Shown here: positions 1 to 9,356 of the stretch, in pieces
How positions within the stretch are numbered: position 1 is the first letter of the stretch
Layout: each line of letters begins with the position of its first letter
Assembly: GCF_025362505.1 (NCBI RefSeq)
Contig: NZ_JANYGG010000111.1
Coordinates: 1 to 49,343 of the forward strand
Length of the DNA stretch: 49,343 nt
Reading direction: 5' to 3'
Source of the DNA: Sphingomonas sp.
Lineage (GTDB): Bacteria; Pseudomonadota; Alphaproteobacteria; Sphingomonadales; Sphingomonadaceae
Notes under the pieces: generated by a model
Seen by the model: only the letters and a program-made list of their open reading frames with translations
What the model was told of the DNA's origin: nothing
The model's database searches: none
Translations under genes and position numbers: made by a program

Positions 1-850
1 ATCGTCGGGGCCGAGGATGACGGCTGGTCGGGGGCGGCCTTCCACTTTCCGCGAATTCAGGGGGCGGACGCCTGTGGGCACATCGTTGTGGTGGGCGACG
101 GTGTCGACCCTGCGCGGATCGGCGAGCGCGTGCTGGTCGAACCGGTGTTTCGCGGATCATCGCGGTTCGACGGGCGCTATTTCGGGTCCGAAGTCGACGG
201 CGCCTTTGCCGACTATGCGCGCGTGCCCTCGCCACGCCCACCGCATCGAGTGCGCCCTGACCGACGTCGAACTGGCGAGCTTTCCCTGCGCCTATTCCGC
301 TGCCGAAAACATGCTGGCGCGCATCGGGCTTGGGCGGGGCGAGCATGTCCTCATCACCGGAGCCTCGGGCGGGGTCGGGTCGGCCGCCGTCCAGCTTGCC
401 AAGCGTCGCGGCGCGCAGGTGACCGCGATTGCCGGGGCCGACAAGGCGGAAGCAGTCCGCGCGCTCGGCGCAGACCGGGTCATCCCGCGCGACGCCGATC
501 TCGCCGCGCTGTTCGGGGACGAGGTGTTCGACGCCGCGGTCGATATCGTCGGGGGCGCGCAATTCGCCGCAATCCTCGCCTGTCTCAAGCGCGGCGGTCG
601 TTATGGCGTGGCGGGGGCCATCTCGGGCCCGGTGGCCGAACTCGATCTGAGGACCCTGTACCTGAAGGACCTGCGCCTGCTCGGCTGCACCATCCTCGAC
701 GAGGGGGTATTTGCCAATCTGGTCGGCTACATCGAACGCGGCGAAATCAGGCCGCTGGTCGCCGCCACTTATCCGCTGGCCGAGATCGTCGCGGCGCAGC
801 AGGCCTTCCTGACCAAGCGCCACGTCGGCAAGATCGTGCTGACGCTCTAA
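1..850 (+). pseudogene. Zinc-type alcohol dehydrogenase / quinone oxidoreductase (MDR family), 5'-truncated and frameshifted
   Basis: The reading frame is open from base 1 and runs in frame 1 through FPRIQGADACGHIV and GERVLVEPVFR, typical of the N-terminal catalytic domain of medium-chain dehydrogenases. At about base 231 the homology jumps to frame 2 (HAHRIECALTDVELASFPC) and continues through the Rossmann motif GASGGVGSAAVQLAKRRGA to the stop at 848-850. A loss of two bases after the TCG at 229-231 would restore a single frame (ARVPS-RHAHRIE). The true start lies left of the window. It is either a real pseudogene or a sequencing error; family members normally reduce quinones or oxidise alcohols with NADPH. 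It ends 9 bases before the convergent aminotransferase. Confidence 0.8.
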
Positions 851-859
851 TCCGGCCCT

Positions 860-2170
860 CTAATCGATCGTCTCGACCAGTTCGGCGATGCGCCCGACAA
901 TCTCGTCGATATGCGCTTTTTCCAGGATAAGCGGGGGCGACAGCGCGATGATGTCGCCCGTCGCGCGGACCAGCAGGCCATGGTCGAAACAGGCGTGGAA
1001 CAGCTCGGTCGCGCGCTTCGTCGGCGCGCCGGGTCGCGGCTCGAGCTCGATTCCCGCAACGAGGCCGAGGTTGCGCAGGTCGATCACGTGACGCGCGCCG
1101 CGCAACGCGTGGACCGCGTCGGCCCAGTAATCGGCGAGCCCCGCCGCGCGCTCGAACAAGGCTTCATCGCGGTAAAGGTCTAACGTCGCCAGTCCCGCGG
1201 CGGCGGCGAGCGGATGGCCGGAGTAGGTATAGCCGTGGAACAGCTCGATTCCGTCGGGTGCGTTGTCGACGATATCGTCGTGGATCGCTCGCGAAACAGC
1301 GACCGCGCCCATCGGCACGGCGGCGTTGGTCAGCCCCTTGGCCAAGGTAATCATGTCGGGGATGACGCCGAAATATTCGGCCGCGGTCGCCTTGCCCAGC
1401 CGGCCGAAGGCGGTGATGACCTCGTCGAAGATGAGGATGATGCCGTGTCTGGTGCAGATCTCGCGCAGTCGCTCGAGATAGCTCAGCGGGGGCACCAACA
1501 CGCCGGTCGATCCGGCCATCGGTTCGACGATCACCGCGGCGATCGTCTCGGCGCCATGCAGCGTGACGATCCGCTCGAGGTCGTCGGCAAGTTCGGCGCC
1601 CTTGGCCGGCTGGCCGCGCGTGAACGCATTGGCGATGTCATGCGTGTGGCGAAGATGATCGACGCCTGTCAGCAATGTCCCGAACGCGCGACGGTTGTTG
1701 ACCAGCCCGCCGACCGAAATTCCGCCGAAGCCGGTGCCGTGATAGCCGCGCTCGCGCCCGATCAGCCGGGTACGCGTTCCTTGTCCGCGTGCTCGCTGGC
1801 AGGCGAGCGCGATCTTGAGCGCCGAATCGACCGCTTCCGAACCACTGTTGGCGAAAAAGATCCGGTCGAGCCCCTCGGGCATCAGCTCGCCAACCCGCGT
1901 CGCGAATTCGAATGCGATCGGGTGGCCGAGCTGGAAGGTCGGACCAAAATCCATAACCCCCGCCTGGTGGCGGATCGCCTCGACGATCGTCTCGCGGCAA
2001 TGGCCGGCGTTGACGCACCACAGCCCGGCCGTGCCATCAAGTACCGCGCGTCCGTCGGGTGTGTGGTAGTGCATGTCCTTGGCCGTCGCGAGCAGGCGCG
2101 GCTCGGCCTTGAACGCGCGATTGGCGGTGAAAGGCAGCCATAAAGCCGCGAGCTGGTCGTTTTGCTGCAT
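860..2170 (-). CDS. Omega-amino acid:pyruvate aminotransferase (class III, PLP)
   Basis: This 436-residue protein transfers the amino group of a terminal amine (beta-alanine, putrescine or similar) to pyruvate using PLP. The sequence shows DGTAGLWCVNAGH (45-57), SGSEA (109-113, phosphate binding), the PLP-contacting Asp in FDEV (249) and the Schiff-base Lys in LAKG (278). The N-terminal LWLPFTANRAF resembles beta-alanine:pyruvate transaminases more than acetylornithine enzymes. The reading frame stays open upstream, but MQQND at 2170 is the start that matches family length. It sits divergent from a TonB receptor and next to polyamine genes, so it probably removes amino groups from polyamine-derived omega-amino acids. 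The exact substrate is an inference. Confidence 0.9.
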   Translation of the reverse strand: MQQNDQLAALWLPFTANRAFKAEPRLLATAKDMHYHTPDGRAVLDGTAGLWCVNAGHCRETIVEAIRHQAGVMDFGPTFQLGHPIAFEFATRVGELMPEGLDRIFFANSGSEAVDSALKIALACQRARGQGTRTRLIGRERGYHGTGFGGISVGGLVNNRRAFGTLLTGVDHLRHTHDIANAFTRGQPAKGAELADDLERIVTLHGAETIAAVIVEPMAGSTGVLVPPLSYLERLREICTRHGIILIFDEVITAFGRLGKATAAEYFGVIPDMITLAKGLTNAAVPMGAVAVSRAIHDDIVDNAPDGIELFHGYTYSGHPLAAAAGLATLDLYRDEALFERAAGLADYWADAVHALRGARHVIDLRNLGLVAGIELEPRPGAPTKRATELFHACFDHGLLVRATGDIIALSPPLILEKAHIDEIVGRIAELVETID

Positions 2171-2249
2171 TTGTAGGGGTCCGGCGCTTGAGTGACATTC
2201 GTCTAGCGATGAGCCACAACGGGACAATCTGCAATCCGATTGGCTACTC

Positions 2250-2268
2250 ATATCGGTTTTCCCGATAT
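2250..2268. promoter_or_regulatory. Inverted repeat with ATC-N9-GAT, candidate LysR-type regulator box
   Basis: ATATCGG (2250-2256), five bases, then CCGATAT (2262-2268) form a perfect 7-bp inverted repeat in the 207-base gap between the divergent aminotransferase and TonB receptor genes. The core is ATC-N9-GAT, the classic LysR-type box containing T-N11-A. A near copy with the same spacing lies just before the lysR gene at 10266-10280, which suggests the same regulator binds both. Binding is not shown. Confidence 0.5.
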
Positions 2269-2377
2269 CATGCCGGTGAGGAATTGGGCTGGCCTTTCCG
2301 TGCGCCTTATGGCCCACGTAAGCTTGGTGACAGCGCGTCGGACCGTAGAACGGCCGCGCGGAGATGGGGAATAGATC

Positions 2378-4753
2378 ATGATTGCCTCTCGAACTGAAAT
2401 TGCGCCGAAACTTGGTCGTTTGGCGTTGATGGCAACTAGCGCGTTCGTCATGGCTTCCGCTGCCACCGCGCAGACCGCCCCCACGAGCAGTCCTGCCACG
2501 CCCGACCCCAACGAGATCATCGTCACTGCGACCCGCCAGTCGGAGGCGATTTCGAAAGTGCCAATTAGTATTAGTGCTTTCTCGCAAAAGACACTCGATG
2601 CCAAGGGCATCAAGACCTTCGCCGATGTCGCCCGCTTTACTCCCGGCGTGACTTTCTCCGAGGGATCAAATAACGTCAGCATCCGCGGGATATCGTCCGA
2701 TGCTGGTGCGGGCACGACCGGCATTTACATCGACGACACGCCGATCCAGATTCGCGGGCTTGGTTTCAGTTCAGACAACAGCCTGCCGGCGATTTTCGAC
2801 CTCGACCGGATCGAGGTGCTGCGCGGGCCGCAGGGCACCCTGTTCGGGGCGGGTTCCGAAGGCGGCACGGTCCGCTACATCACGCCGCAACCGAGCCTGA
2901 TTGAATTTCGCACCTACGACCGCGCCGAAGTGTCATCGACCGCGCATGGCGCACTAAGCTACGAAGCCGGCGCGGCGGTCGGCGGGCCGCTGGTCAAGGA
3001 CAAGCTCGGCATCCGCATCAGCGCCTGGCATCGCCGTGACGGCGGCTATATCGACCATGTCGACAACCAGACCGGCATCGTTGACGACAAGAATATCAAT
3101 CATGGCGAGGTCACCGTATTGCGCGGGGCGATTGCGTGGGAACCGGTCGCCGGGCTGCGCTTCACGCCGTCGATCCACTACCAGCGGCGGAGGACCAACG
3201 CTTCGGATAATTTCTTTGTCGGTCTGTCCAATCCCGGGAGTGGTTTGTTCCGCACGAGCACACCTGAGTATCGCGGCACCCAGGATCGGTTCGTGCTGCC
3301 CTCGTTCTATGCGCGCTACGACACGGGCGGGGTGTCGCTGATTTCGAACACATCCTATTTCAAGCGGACCAATTACAGCGGTTACAGCGGGACGCTGTAC
3401 GACCTGTCCTATTACCAAAGCCTGTGTGAGGGAGGGTGCACGATCGATCCGTTTCTCACCCCGACCGGGATCGATCCGCGACTGCCATACTATCTCAGCC
3501 CTTCGAAGGTCACCAACAAGCAGCAGATATTCACGCAAGAGGTCCGCCTCCAATCCAACAATCCGGGTGCGCGGCTCAATTGGGTCGTCGGCGTCTTCTA
3601 TCAACACAGCAAGCAGCGCAGCACGGAAGAGCTGATCGACCCGCTCGGCAACGCCTTTTTCAACGAGGTGTTCGGTGTAAGCTTGGAGGATTTCTTCGGT
3701 TATCCGCTCTATGGCCAGGACAGCTACATCAACGACAGCAAGGCAGTCGAGAAACAGATCGCCGGCTTCGCCAATGTTACGTTCGCGGTCACCGACAAGC
3801 TCAAGCTGACCGCCGGCGGACGCTATGCCAACACGAAATTCTCGGTGGTGAACTTCGCCGACGGGTCGCAGAATGGTTCGCGCACCGAAGGTGTCGGAAG
3901 CTCATCCGACAAGCCGTTCACGCCCAAGTTCGGAATCAACTACCAGGCCGACCGAAACAACCTGTTCTATGCCAGCTGGTCGCGGGGGTTCCGTGCAGCC
4001 GGCGCCAACCCGCCGGTCCCGATCGATCCGTGCCAGGAAAGCCTCGACAATCTCGGCATTCCGTCGGCGCCGATCACCTATAAATCGGACACGGTGACCA
4101 GCTATGAAGTGGGGTCGAAGAACCGGCTGTTCGGAGGCGCGCTGTCGCTCGACGGGTCGGTCTATCAGGTCGATTGGAAAAACATCCAGCAGATCGTCAA
4201 TCTGCCGCAATGCGCGATCCGCTTCATCGCCAACCTTGGCAAGGCGCGAAGCCGCGGGTTCGACCTTCAGGCGACCTTGAGGCCAGCCCAAGGGCTGACG
4301 ATCGACGGATCGGTCGGCTATACCCACACCCGCTATACCGAGAATGCGAGCCTGTCCCCCACGGGTGCAGTGGTGGTGAACAGCGGCGACGCGATTGAGG
4401 GAGCGCCGTGGACGCTTGCGCTCGGAGCGCAATATGACTTCCCGCTCGGCCGCAACGACGCTTATATCCGCGGTGACGCCCAGTATAAGAGCCGGCTCAA
4501 GACGCCAACGACTGTTCGCGATCCCAACAGCGCCAATTACGATCCCGCGCTGATTGCCCCTGTCGCTTACACCTTTGTAAGCATGCGTGCAGGGGTCCTT
4601 CTCGGGAAGGCCAATGTATCGTTGTTTGTCGATAATCTGTTCGATGTCGCGCCCCAACTCGGCTATACTCACCAAGACTCCAATACGGCGTTGTATGAAA
4701 ACTCGACGGTCAGACCGCGGACGATCGGGCTGACACTCGTGTATCGCCAGTAA
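2378..4753 (+). CDS. TonB-dependent outer-membrane receptor
   Basis: This 791-residue protein is an outer-membrane beta-barrel that imports a ligand using TonB energy. It has a signal peptide (about residues 1-32, ending ASAATAQ), a TonB-box-like stretch NEIIVTATRQ, a plug domain with DLDRIEVLRGPQGTLFGAG, and a barrel ending RPRTIGLTLVYRQ. The start ATG follows a GGGGA ribosome site. It is divergent from the aminotransferase and upstream of the puu-like genes, so its ligand may be an amine or a conjugate of one, but receptors of this FecA/CirA-like sphingomonad group cannot be assigned ligands from sequence alone. Confidence 0.95.
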   Translation: MIASRTEIAPKLGRLALMATSAFVMASAATAQTAPTSSPATPDPNEIIVTATRQSEAISKVPISISAFSQKTLDAKGIKTFADVARFTPGVTFSEGSNNVSIRGISSDAGAGTTGIYIDDTPIQIRGLGFSSDNSLPAIFDLDRIEVLRGPQGTLFGAGSEGGTVRYITPQPSLIEFRTYDRAEVSSTAHGALSYEAGAAVGGPLVKDKLGIRISAWHRRDGGYIDHVDNQTGIVDDKNINHGEVTVLRGAIAWEPVAGLRFTPSIHYQRRRTNASDNFFVGLSNPGSGLFRTSTPEYRGTQDRFVLPSFYARYDTGGVSLISNTSYFKRTNYSGYSGTLYDLSYYQSLCEGGCTIDPFLTPTGIDPRLPYYLSPSKVTNKQQIFTQEVRLQSNNPGARLNWVVGVFYQHSKQRSTEELIDPLGNAFFNEVFGVSLEDFFGYPLYGQDSYINDSKAVEKQIAGFANVTFAVTDKLKLTAGGRYANTKFSVVNFADGSQNGSRTEGVGSSSDKPFTPKFGINYQADRNNLFYASWSRGFRAAGANPPVPIDPCQESLDNLGIPSAPITYKSDTVTSYEVGSKNRLFGGALSLDGSVYQVDWKNIQQIVNLPQCAIRFIANLGKARSRGFDLQATLRPAQGLTIDGSVGYTHTRYTENASLSPTGAVVVNSGDAIEGAPWTLALGAQYDFPLGRNDAYIRGDAQYKSRLKTPTTVRDPNSANYDPALIAPVAYTFVSMRAGVLLGKANVSLFVDNLFDVAPQLGYTHQDSNTALYENSTVRPRTIGLTLVYRQ

Positions 4754-4858
4754 ACACTCCAGGTTTCGACGATATTCGCCGTTCGGACGTGGCGCGGAAT
4801 GTGCAAAGAGTGATCACAGGTTGGGCAAGGGATGATTTCGAGCAGGGTCAAGGAGTGC

Positions 4859-5140
4859 ATGGCGTGCGGCAATGGGTTGCCGCGCTGTGCTTGCCCACCG
4901 AGGCACTGATCGAAGGCGCTCCTTCCGCCGCGCGCGATGGAGCGCTTTTTGGCAACCGCTCCCCCGGTGATGGCCACTCGCCCGGCGAGGCCGTCGCGGG
5001 AGGAGCCGCAGATATCGACGATGCAGTCCGGTCCGCCCGTGCGGCGTGTGAGGATTGGCGGCGGCGCGACAGCGCGGCCTCCAATCGAGATCACGATCAA
5101 GCTCGGCGGTAAGCTCCAACATCGCCGACCCCGGTCTCTA
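4859..5140 (+). pseudogene. Decayed N-terminal remnant of an aldehyde dehydrogenase (PuuC-like)
   Basis: In the 439-base gap between the TonB receptor and puuA, frame 1 reads WVAALCLPTEALIEG, then GAPSAARDGALF and GGAADIDDAVRSARAA (about 4873-5067). This matches the N-terminus of gamma-glutamyl-aminobutyraldehyde and related aldehyde dehydrogenases (LPTxAFIDG...DIDxAVxxAR). The frame then degenerates and stops at 5112. A possible scrap of the family's internal LGGKSxNI motif follows at 5102-5129 with a one-base shift, which would mean most of the gene has been deleted. An AGGAG at 4851-4855 precedes an ATG at 4859 that is out of frame. In the Puu pathway this enzyme acts directly after PuuB, so its loss here is notable. 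Confidence 0.55.
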
Positions 5141-5192
5141 GCGCCACTCGTCGAGCCGCTCCTGCTCCGACACACGAATCAAGAGAGTGATC

Positions 5193-6542
5193 ATGACTAA
5201 CCAATTTAAGAACTGGATCGCCGAGCATGAGATCGCCGAGGTCGAATGCATCGTGCCCGACATGAACGGCGTGCAGCGCGGCAAGGTGCTGCCTGCCGCC
5301 AAGTTCCTGTCGGGCGTCAAGGACGGGACGCTGCGCATTCCGGGCAGCGTCTTCTCGGTCACGATCACCGGCGAATATCCGGACGGCATCGGCCATATCG
5401 TTCCGGTCACCGACCCCGACCATGTCATGGTGCCCGATGTGTCGACAATCTGCGAAGCGCCGGGGTTCAAGACGCGGACGGCCTATGTCATCGCCGACGC
5501 GTTCGATCGCAACGGCGCGGCGGTCGGCTTCGCGCCGCGGATGATCCTCAAGCGGGTGTTGCAGCTTTACGCCGACAAGGGCTGGCGACCGATCATCGCG
5601 CCCGAGGTCGAATTCTACCTCGTATCGCGCAACACCGATCCCGATTTCCCGTTGCTCCCGCCGATCGGGCGATCGGGGCGTCCGGAGACCGCCAGCCAGC
5701 CTTACGGGCTCGAGGCGCTCAACGAATTCGAAAACATCATCGAGCATATCTACGAAAATTGCGAACGGGCCGGGCTCGACATCGACACGATGATTCACGA
5801 ATCCGGCGCGGCGCAGCTCGAGGTGAATTTCCTCCACGGCGACCCGCTTCGGCTGGCCGACGAAGTGCTGCTGTTCAAACGGATCGTCCGCCAGGTCGCA
5901 CTTGAGCACGACGTTTACGCGACCTTCCTCGCCAAGCCGATGAGCAACCAGCCGGGCTCAGCGATGCACATCCACCAGTCGGTGCTCGACATCGGCAACG
6001 GCAAGAATATCTTCTCGCGTGCCGATGGCCGCGACAGCGTCGCCTTCCGCAGCTACATCGCCGGCCTCGCGCGGTTGCTCCCCCAGGTCACGCCGATGTT
6101 CGCCCCCAACGTCAACAGCTTCCGCCGGATGCGGCCGGACAGCGACGCGCCGATCAACGTCCAGTGGGGCACCGACAATCGCAGCTGCGGCTTACGCGTT
6201 CCGGTGTCGAACGCGGCCAACCGGCGGATCGAGAATCGCCTGCCGGGGGCCGATTCCAATCCCTATCTGGCAATCGCCTCGTCATTGGTGTGCGGCTATA
6301 TCGGGATGATCGATCGCATGCTTCCGCCAAAGTCGATCGAAGGCAATGCTTACACCCGCGCCCGGACCCTTCCGCGTAGCCTTGAGACGGCGCTCGACCG
6401 CTTCCGCAGCTGCCGCCCGGTTCGCGCGCTGCTTGGCGACGAGTTCTTCGAGATCTTCTACGCGATCAAGGGAAGCGAGCTGGAAAATTACCAGTCGGTT
6501 ATCAGCTCGTGGGAACGCGAGCACTTGTTACTGCGGGTCTAG
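5193..6542 (+). CDS. puuA: Glutamine synthetase family protein, gamma-glutamylputrescine synthetase-like (copy 1)
   Basis: This 449-residue protein belongs to the type I glutamine synthetase fold and probably joins glutamate to putrescine or another amine with ATP. The metal-binding acids are visible in PEVEFYL (E138, E140), ESG (203-205) and E210. MHIHQS (258-263) matches the family nucleotide/metal motif, followed by the arginine segment NRSCGLRVP (329-337). The ATG at 5193 is preceded by AAGAGAG at 5181-5187; an in-frame GTG at 5187 overlaps that site and is less likely. It is first in a tight cluster with puuB (3-base gap) and a second copy. The substrate is inferred from context, since other GlnA-like enzymes glutamylate ethanolamine or isopropylamine. 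Confidence 0.85.
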   Translation: MTNQFKNWIAEHEIAEVECIVPDMNGVQRGKVLPAAKFLSGVKDGTLRIPGSVFSVTITGEYPDGIGHIVPVTDPDHVMVPDVSTICEAPGFKTRTAYVIADAFDRNGAAVGFAPRMILKRVLQLYADKGWRPIIAPEVEFYLVSRNTDPDFPLLPPIGRSGRPETASQPYGLEALNEFENIIEHIYENCERAGLDIDTMIHESGAAQLEVNFLHGDPLRLADEVLLFKRIVRQVALEHDVYATFLAKPMSNQPGSAMHIHQSVLDIGNGKNIFSRADGRDSVAFRSYIAGLARLLPQVTPMFAPNVNSFRRMRPDSDAPINVQWGTDNRSCGLRVPVSNAANRRIENRLPGADSNPYLAIASSLVCGYIGMIDRMLPPKSIEGNAYTRARTLPRSLETALDRFRSCRPVRALLGDEFFEIFYAIKGSELENYQSVISSWEREHLLLRV

Positions 6543-6545
6543 CCG

Positions 6546-7811
6546 TTGGGCGGTCCCGACAATTACTACCGTGCCAACGGCAATCCGTTCGCCGCGCAGC
6601 CGCCGCTGGCGGGGACGGTTCGCGTCGACCTGTGCGTTATCGGGGGGGGATTTACCGGGATGGCGGCGGCGCTTGCCGCGGCGGAATCCGGGCGCAAGGT
6701 GGTCGTGCTCGAAGCCGAGACGGTCGGGTACGGCGCGTCGGGGCGCAACGGCGGACAGCTGATCCCGGGGCTGCGGTGGAGCGCGGGCGAGCTGGTCGAG
6801 ACGTTCGGGCTGGCGCGCGCTCAGGCGATCTACCAAGTGGCGATGATGGCGGTCGACCGGGTCGCGGCGCGGATCGCGAAGCACGACATCGCCTGCGACC
6901 TCAAGCACGGCCATTTCGAGGCGGCGTGGAAGCCGAGCCATTTCGTGGCGATGGCGCGCGAAACAGAATTGCTGGCGCGCGATTTTGGTCGGCCCGAGCT
7001 CGAGCTAGTCGAGCCCGCCGACACCGGACGGCATGTTTCGACCGAGCTCTATCATGGCGGCGTATTCGACCAGCGCGGGGGGCATTTTCATCCGCTCAAC
7101 TATGTGCGGGGGCTGGCCGAGGCGGCGCTGGCTGCAGGCGCGACGATCCACGAGGGGACGCGCGTCACTGCAATCCGGGAAGGCCGGACGGTCGAGGCGG
7201 TCACGGCGCACGGCTCGGTCATCGCCGACCAGCTGATCATGGCCGCCGACGCCTGGACCGGCGACTTGCTGCCGTCGGCGCGCGGCTTCACCGTGCCGAT
7301 CATGAATTATAATATCGCCACTGCCCCGCTCGGTTCGCTCGCTGACGAGCTAATTCCGGGCGACGCCGCGATCGCCGACAGCCGGTTCGTGCTCAATTAT
7401 TTCCGCCTGAGCGCTGACAAGCGGCTGATCTTCGGTGGCGGCGAGAAGTACCGCCAGTCGCCACCGTCGAGCATCACCGAGTTCGTGCGCCCTTACATGG
7501 CCGAGGTCTTTCCGCGCCTATCCGGAACCCCGATCGATTATGGCTGGGGCGGCATCGTCAGCGTGACGATGAACCGTCTGCCGCACCTCGTCCGCCGCGA
7601 TAACATCTGGATCGCGCATGGCTTCTCGGGGCATGGCGCGCTCCTGACCACTCTTGCCGGCGAATTGCTGGTCGAGGCGATCGACGGCGACGGCGACGCG
7701 TTCGACACGCTGGCCGCGTTGCCGCATCGCCGCTTCCCCGGCGGCCCTTTTTTTGCCAAGCCGCTCGCCTCGCTTGGCCTCCTCTATTACGCCCTGAAGG
7801 ACCGACTATGA
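6546..7811 (+). CDS. puuB: FAD-dependent oxidoreductase, gamma-glutamylputrescine oxidase-like
   Basis: This 421-residue DAO-family flavoprotein probably oxidises the gamma-glutamylated amine to the aldehyde, releasing ammonia and peroxide. The dinucleotide motif is CVIGGGFTGMAAALAAAESG (30-49, GxGxxG), followed by LEAETVGYGASGRNGGQ (55-71), which is characteristic of PuuB/OrdL proteins. The C-terminal segment WIAHGFSGHGALLTTLAGE is the usual FAD-binding end. The start is a TTG at 6546, three bases after the puuA stop; no ATG fits. The last four bases overlap the next gene (ATGA), so the two are translationally coupled. Confidence 0.88.
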   Translation: MGGPDNYYRANGNPFAAQPPLAGTVRVDLCVIGGGFTGMAAALAAAESGRKVVVLEAETVGYGASGRNGGQLIPGLRWSAGELVETFGLARAQAIYQVAMMAVDRVAARIAKHDIACDLKHGHFEAAWKPSHFVAMARETELLARDFGRPELELVEPADTGRHVSTELYHGGVFDQRGGHFHPLNYVRGLAEAALAAGATIHEGTRVTAIREGRTVEAVTAHGSVIADQLIMAADAWTGDLLPSARGFTVPIMNYNIATAPLGSLADELIPGDAAIADSRFVLNYFRLSADKRLIFGGGEKYRQSPPSSITEFVRPYMAEVFPRLSGTPIDYGWGGIVSVTMNRLPHLVRRDNIWIAHGFSGHGALLTTLAGELLVEAIDGDGDAFDTLAALPHRRFPGGPFFAKPLASLGLLYYALKDRL

Positions 7812-9187
7812 CCGCTCCCGTGAACGCGATCGACGAAGCCCGCGCCTTTTTCGCGGAGCATCCGCAGGTCGATGCGGTCGACATGATCTTCACCAACATG
7901 TGCGGGGTGCCGCGCGGCAAGCGACTTCGCCAGCATGAGGTCATGGCGGTGTATGAGAATGGTCGGTTCCTGCCGATTTCGGTGACCTTCGCTGACATCA
8001 CCGGGCGCGACGTCGAGGAGACCAAGCTGCTGTGGGAGACCGGCGATGCCGACTGCCATTGCTGGCCGGTGCCGGGGACGCTCGTGCCGACGCCGTGGGG
8101 CGGGCCCGGCGCGGCGCAGTTCCTGACCAGCTTCCATGAGCTCGACGGGACGCCCCACGACCTCGATCCGCGCACCGTGCTGCAGGGCGTGATCGACCGG
8201 CTGAAGGCGATCGGGCTGACCCCGGTGGTCGCGGTGGAACTCGAATTCTACCTGCTCGACGCCAAGCGCGGTCCGGACGGGCGACCGCGGGTGGCGTCGG
8301 GCGGCGGGATCGAACGGAGCGATATCCAGGTCTACGGCCTCGCCGAGCTCGACGACCAGCGCGCCTTTCTCGACTCGCTCTATGCCGGCGCCGACGCGCA
8401 AGGCATCCCGCTCGAAAGCGCGATCTCCGAATATGCCGCCGGCCAGTATGAGCTGACCCTGCGCCACAAGCCCGACGCGATGCGCGCGTGCGACGATGCG
8501 CTGACCTACAAAAGGCTGGTCAAGGCGACCGCGGCGCAGCACGGCATGGAGGCGACGTTCATGGCCAAGCCGTTCGCCGACAGCGCCGGCAATGGCATGC
8601 ACCTCCACGTCTCGATGCTCGACGAGAGCGGCCAGAACGCGTTCGCGTCAGACGACCCCGAGGGCACGCCGCTGCTCAAGCAGGCGATCGCGGGAATGAG
8701 GGCGCTGCTCGCCGACAGTTTCGCCATCTTCGCGCCCAACGCCAACAGCTATCGCCGTTTCCGGGCGAACAGCTATGCGCCGGTCGCGCCGACCTGGGGC
8801 GTCAACAACCGCACCGTCTCGTTTCGCGTCCCCGCCGGGTCGCCGTCGAGCCGCCACGTCGAGCATCGCGCGTGCGGCGCCGACGCCAACCCCTATCTCG
8901 CGGTCGCGGCATTGCTTGCGGCAATGCACCACGGGATCACCGGCAAGCTCGATCCCGGCGCGGCGATTGTCGGCAATGGCTATGAAGCGCCGGCCGATCC
9001 CAACGCCGATGCGATGCCGTCGAACTGGTTCGCCGCGGTCGATCGTTTCGCGCGGTCGGAGGCGATGAAGGAGTATCTGGGCGTGCGCTTCGTCGACATC
9101 TATTCGATCGTCAAGCGCCAGGAACAGGACCGCTATTTTGCGGAAGTCCCCGAGCTCGATTACGAATGGTATATGCGAACGGCCTGA
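7808..9187 (+). CDS. puuA: Glutamine synthetase family protein, gamma-glutamylputrescine synthetase-like (copy 2)
   Basis: This 459-residue second GlnA-like protein is clearly diverged from copy 1. It shares the N-terminal pattern (MIFTNMCGVPRGKRLR against CIVPDMNGVQRGKVLP), the acidic AVELEFYLLD, ESAISEYAAGQYE, MHLHVS and NRTVSFRVP. It also has the C-terminal ACGADANPYLAVAALLA. The ATG lies within the stop of puuB. Two such synthetases around one oxidase suggest either two amine substrates (such as putrescine and a longer polyamine) or a hetero-oligomer; the sequence does not decide. Confidence 0.85.
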   Translation: MTAPVNAIDEARAFFAEHPQVDAVDMIFTNMCGVPRGKRLRQHEVMAVYENGRFLPISVTFADITGRDVEETKLLWETGDADCHCWPVPGTLVPTPWGGPGAAQFLTSFHELDGTPHDLDPRTVLQGVIDRLKAIGLTPVVAVELEFYLLDAKRGPDGRPRVASGGGIERSDIQVYGLAELDDQRAFLDSLYAGADAQGIPLESAISEYAAGQYELTLRHKPDAMRACDDALTYKRLVKATAAQHGMEATFMAKPFADSAGNGMHLHVSMLDESGQNAFASDDPEGTPLLKQAIAGMRALLADSFAIFAPNANSYRRFRANSYAPVAPTWGVNNRTVSFRVPAGSPSSRHVEHRACGADANPYLAVAALLAAMHHGITGKLDPGAAIVGNGYEAPADPNADAMPSNWFAAVDRFARSEAMKEYLGVRFVDIYSIVKRQEQDRYFAEVPELDYEWYMRTA

Positions 9188-9356
9188 GCCGGCAAGACGT
9201 CAGCGGCGCGTGGTCGGGGCTGGAAAAAGCAGCTTGAGGATCGACAACAGGGCAAGCGCGGGGATGACAAAGACTCGATGAATGCAAGAGCGGACGGGTG
9301 TGTCCTATCGCAATTTATTTATGCTGCAGCGCACAAAATGTCAAGATTTGACTCTG

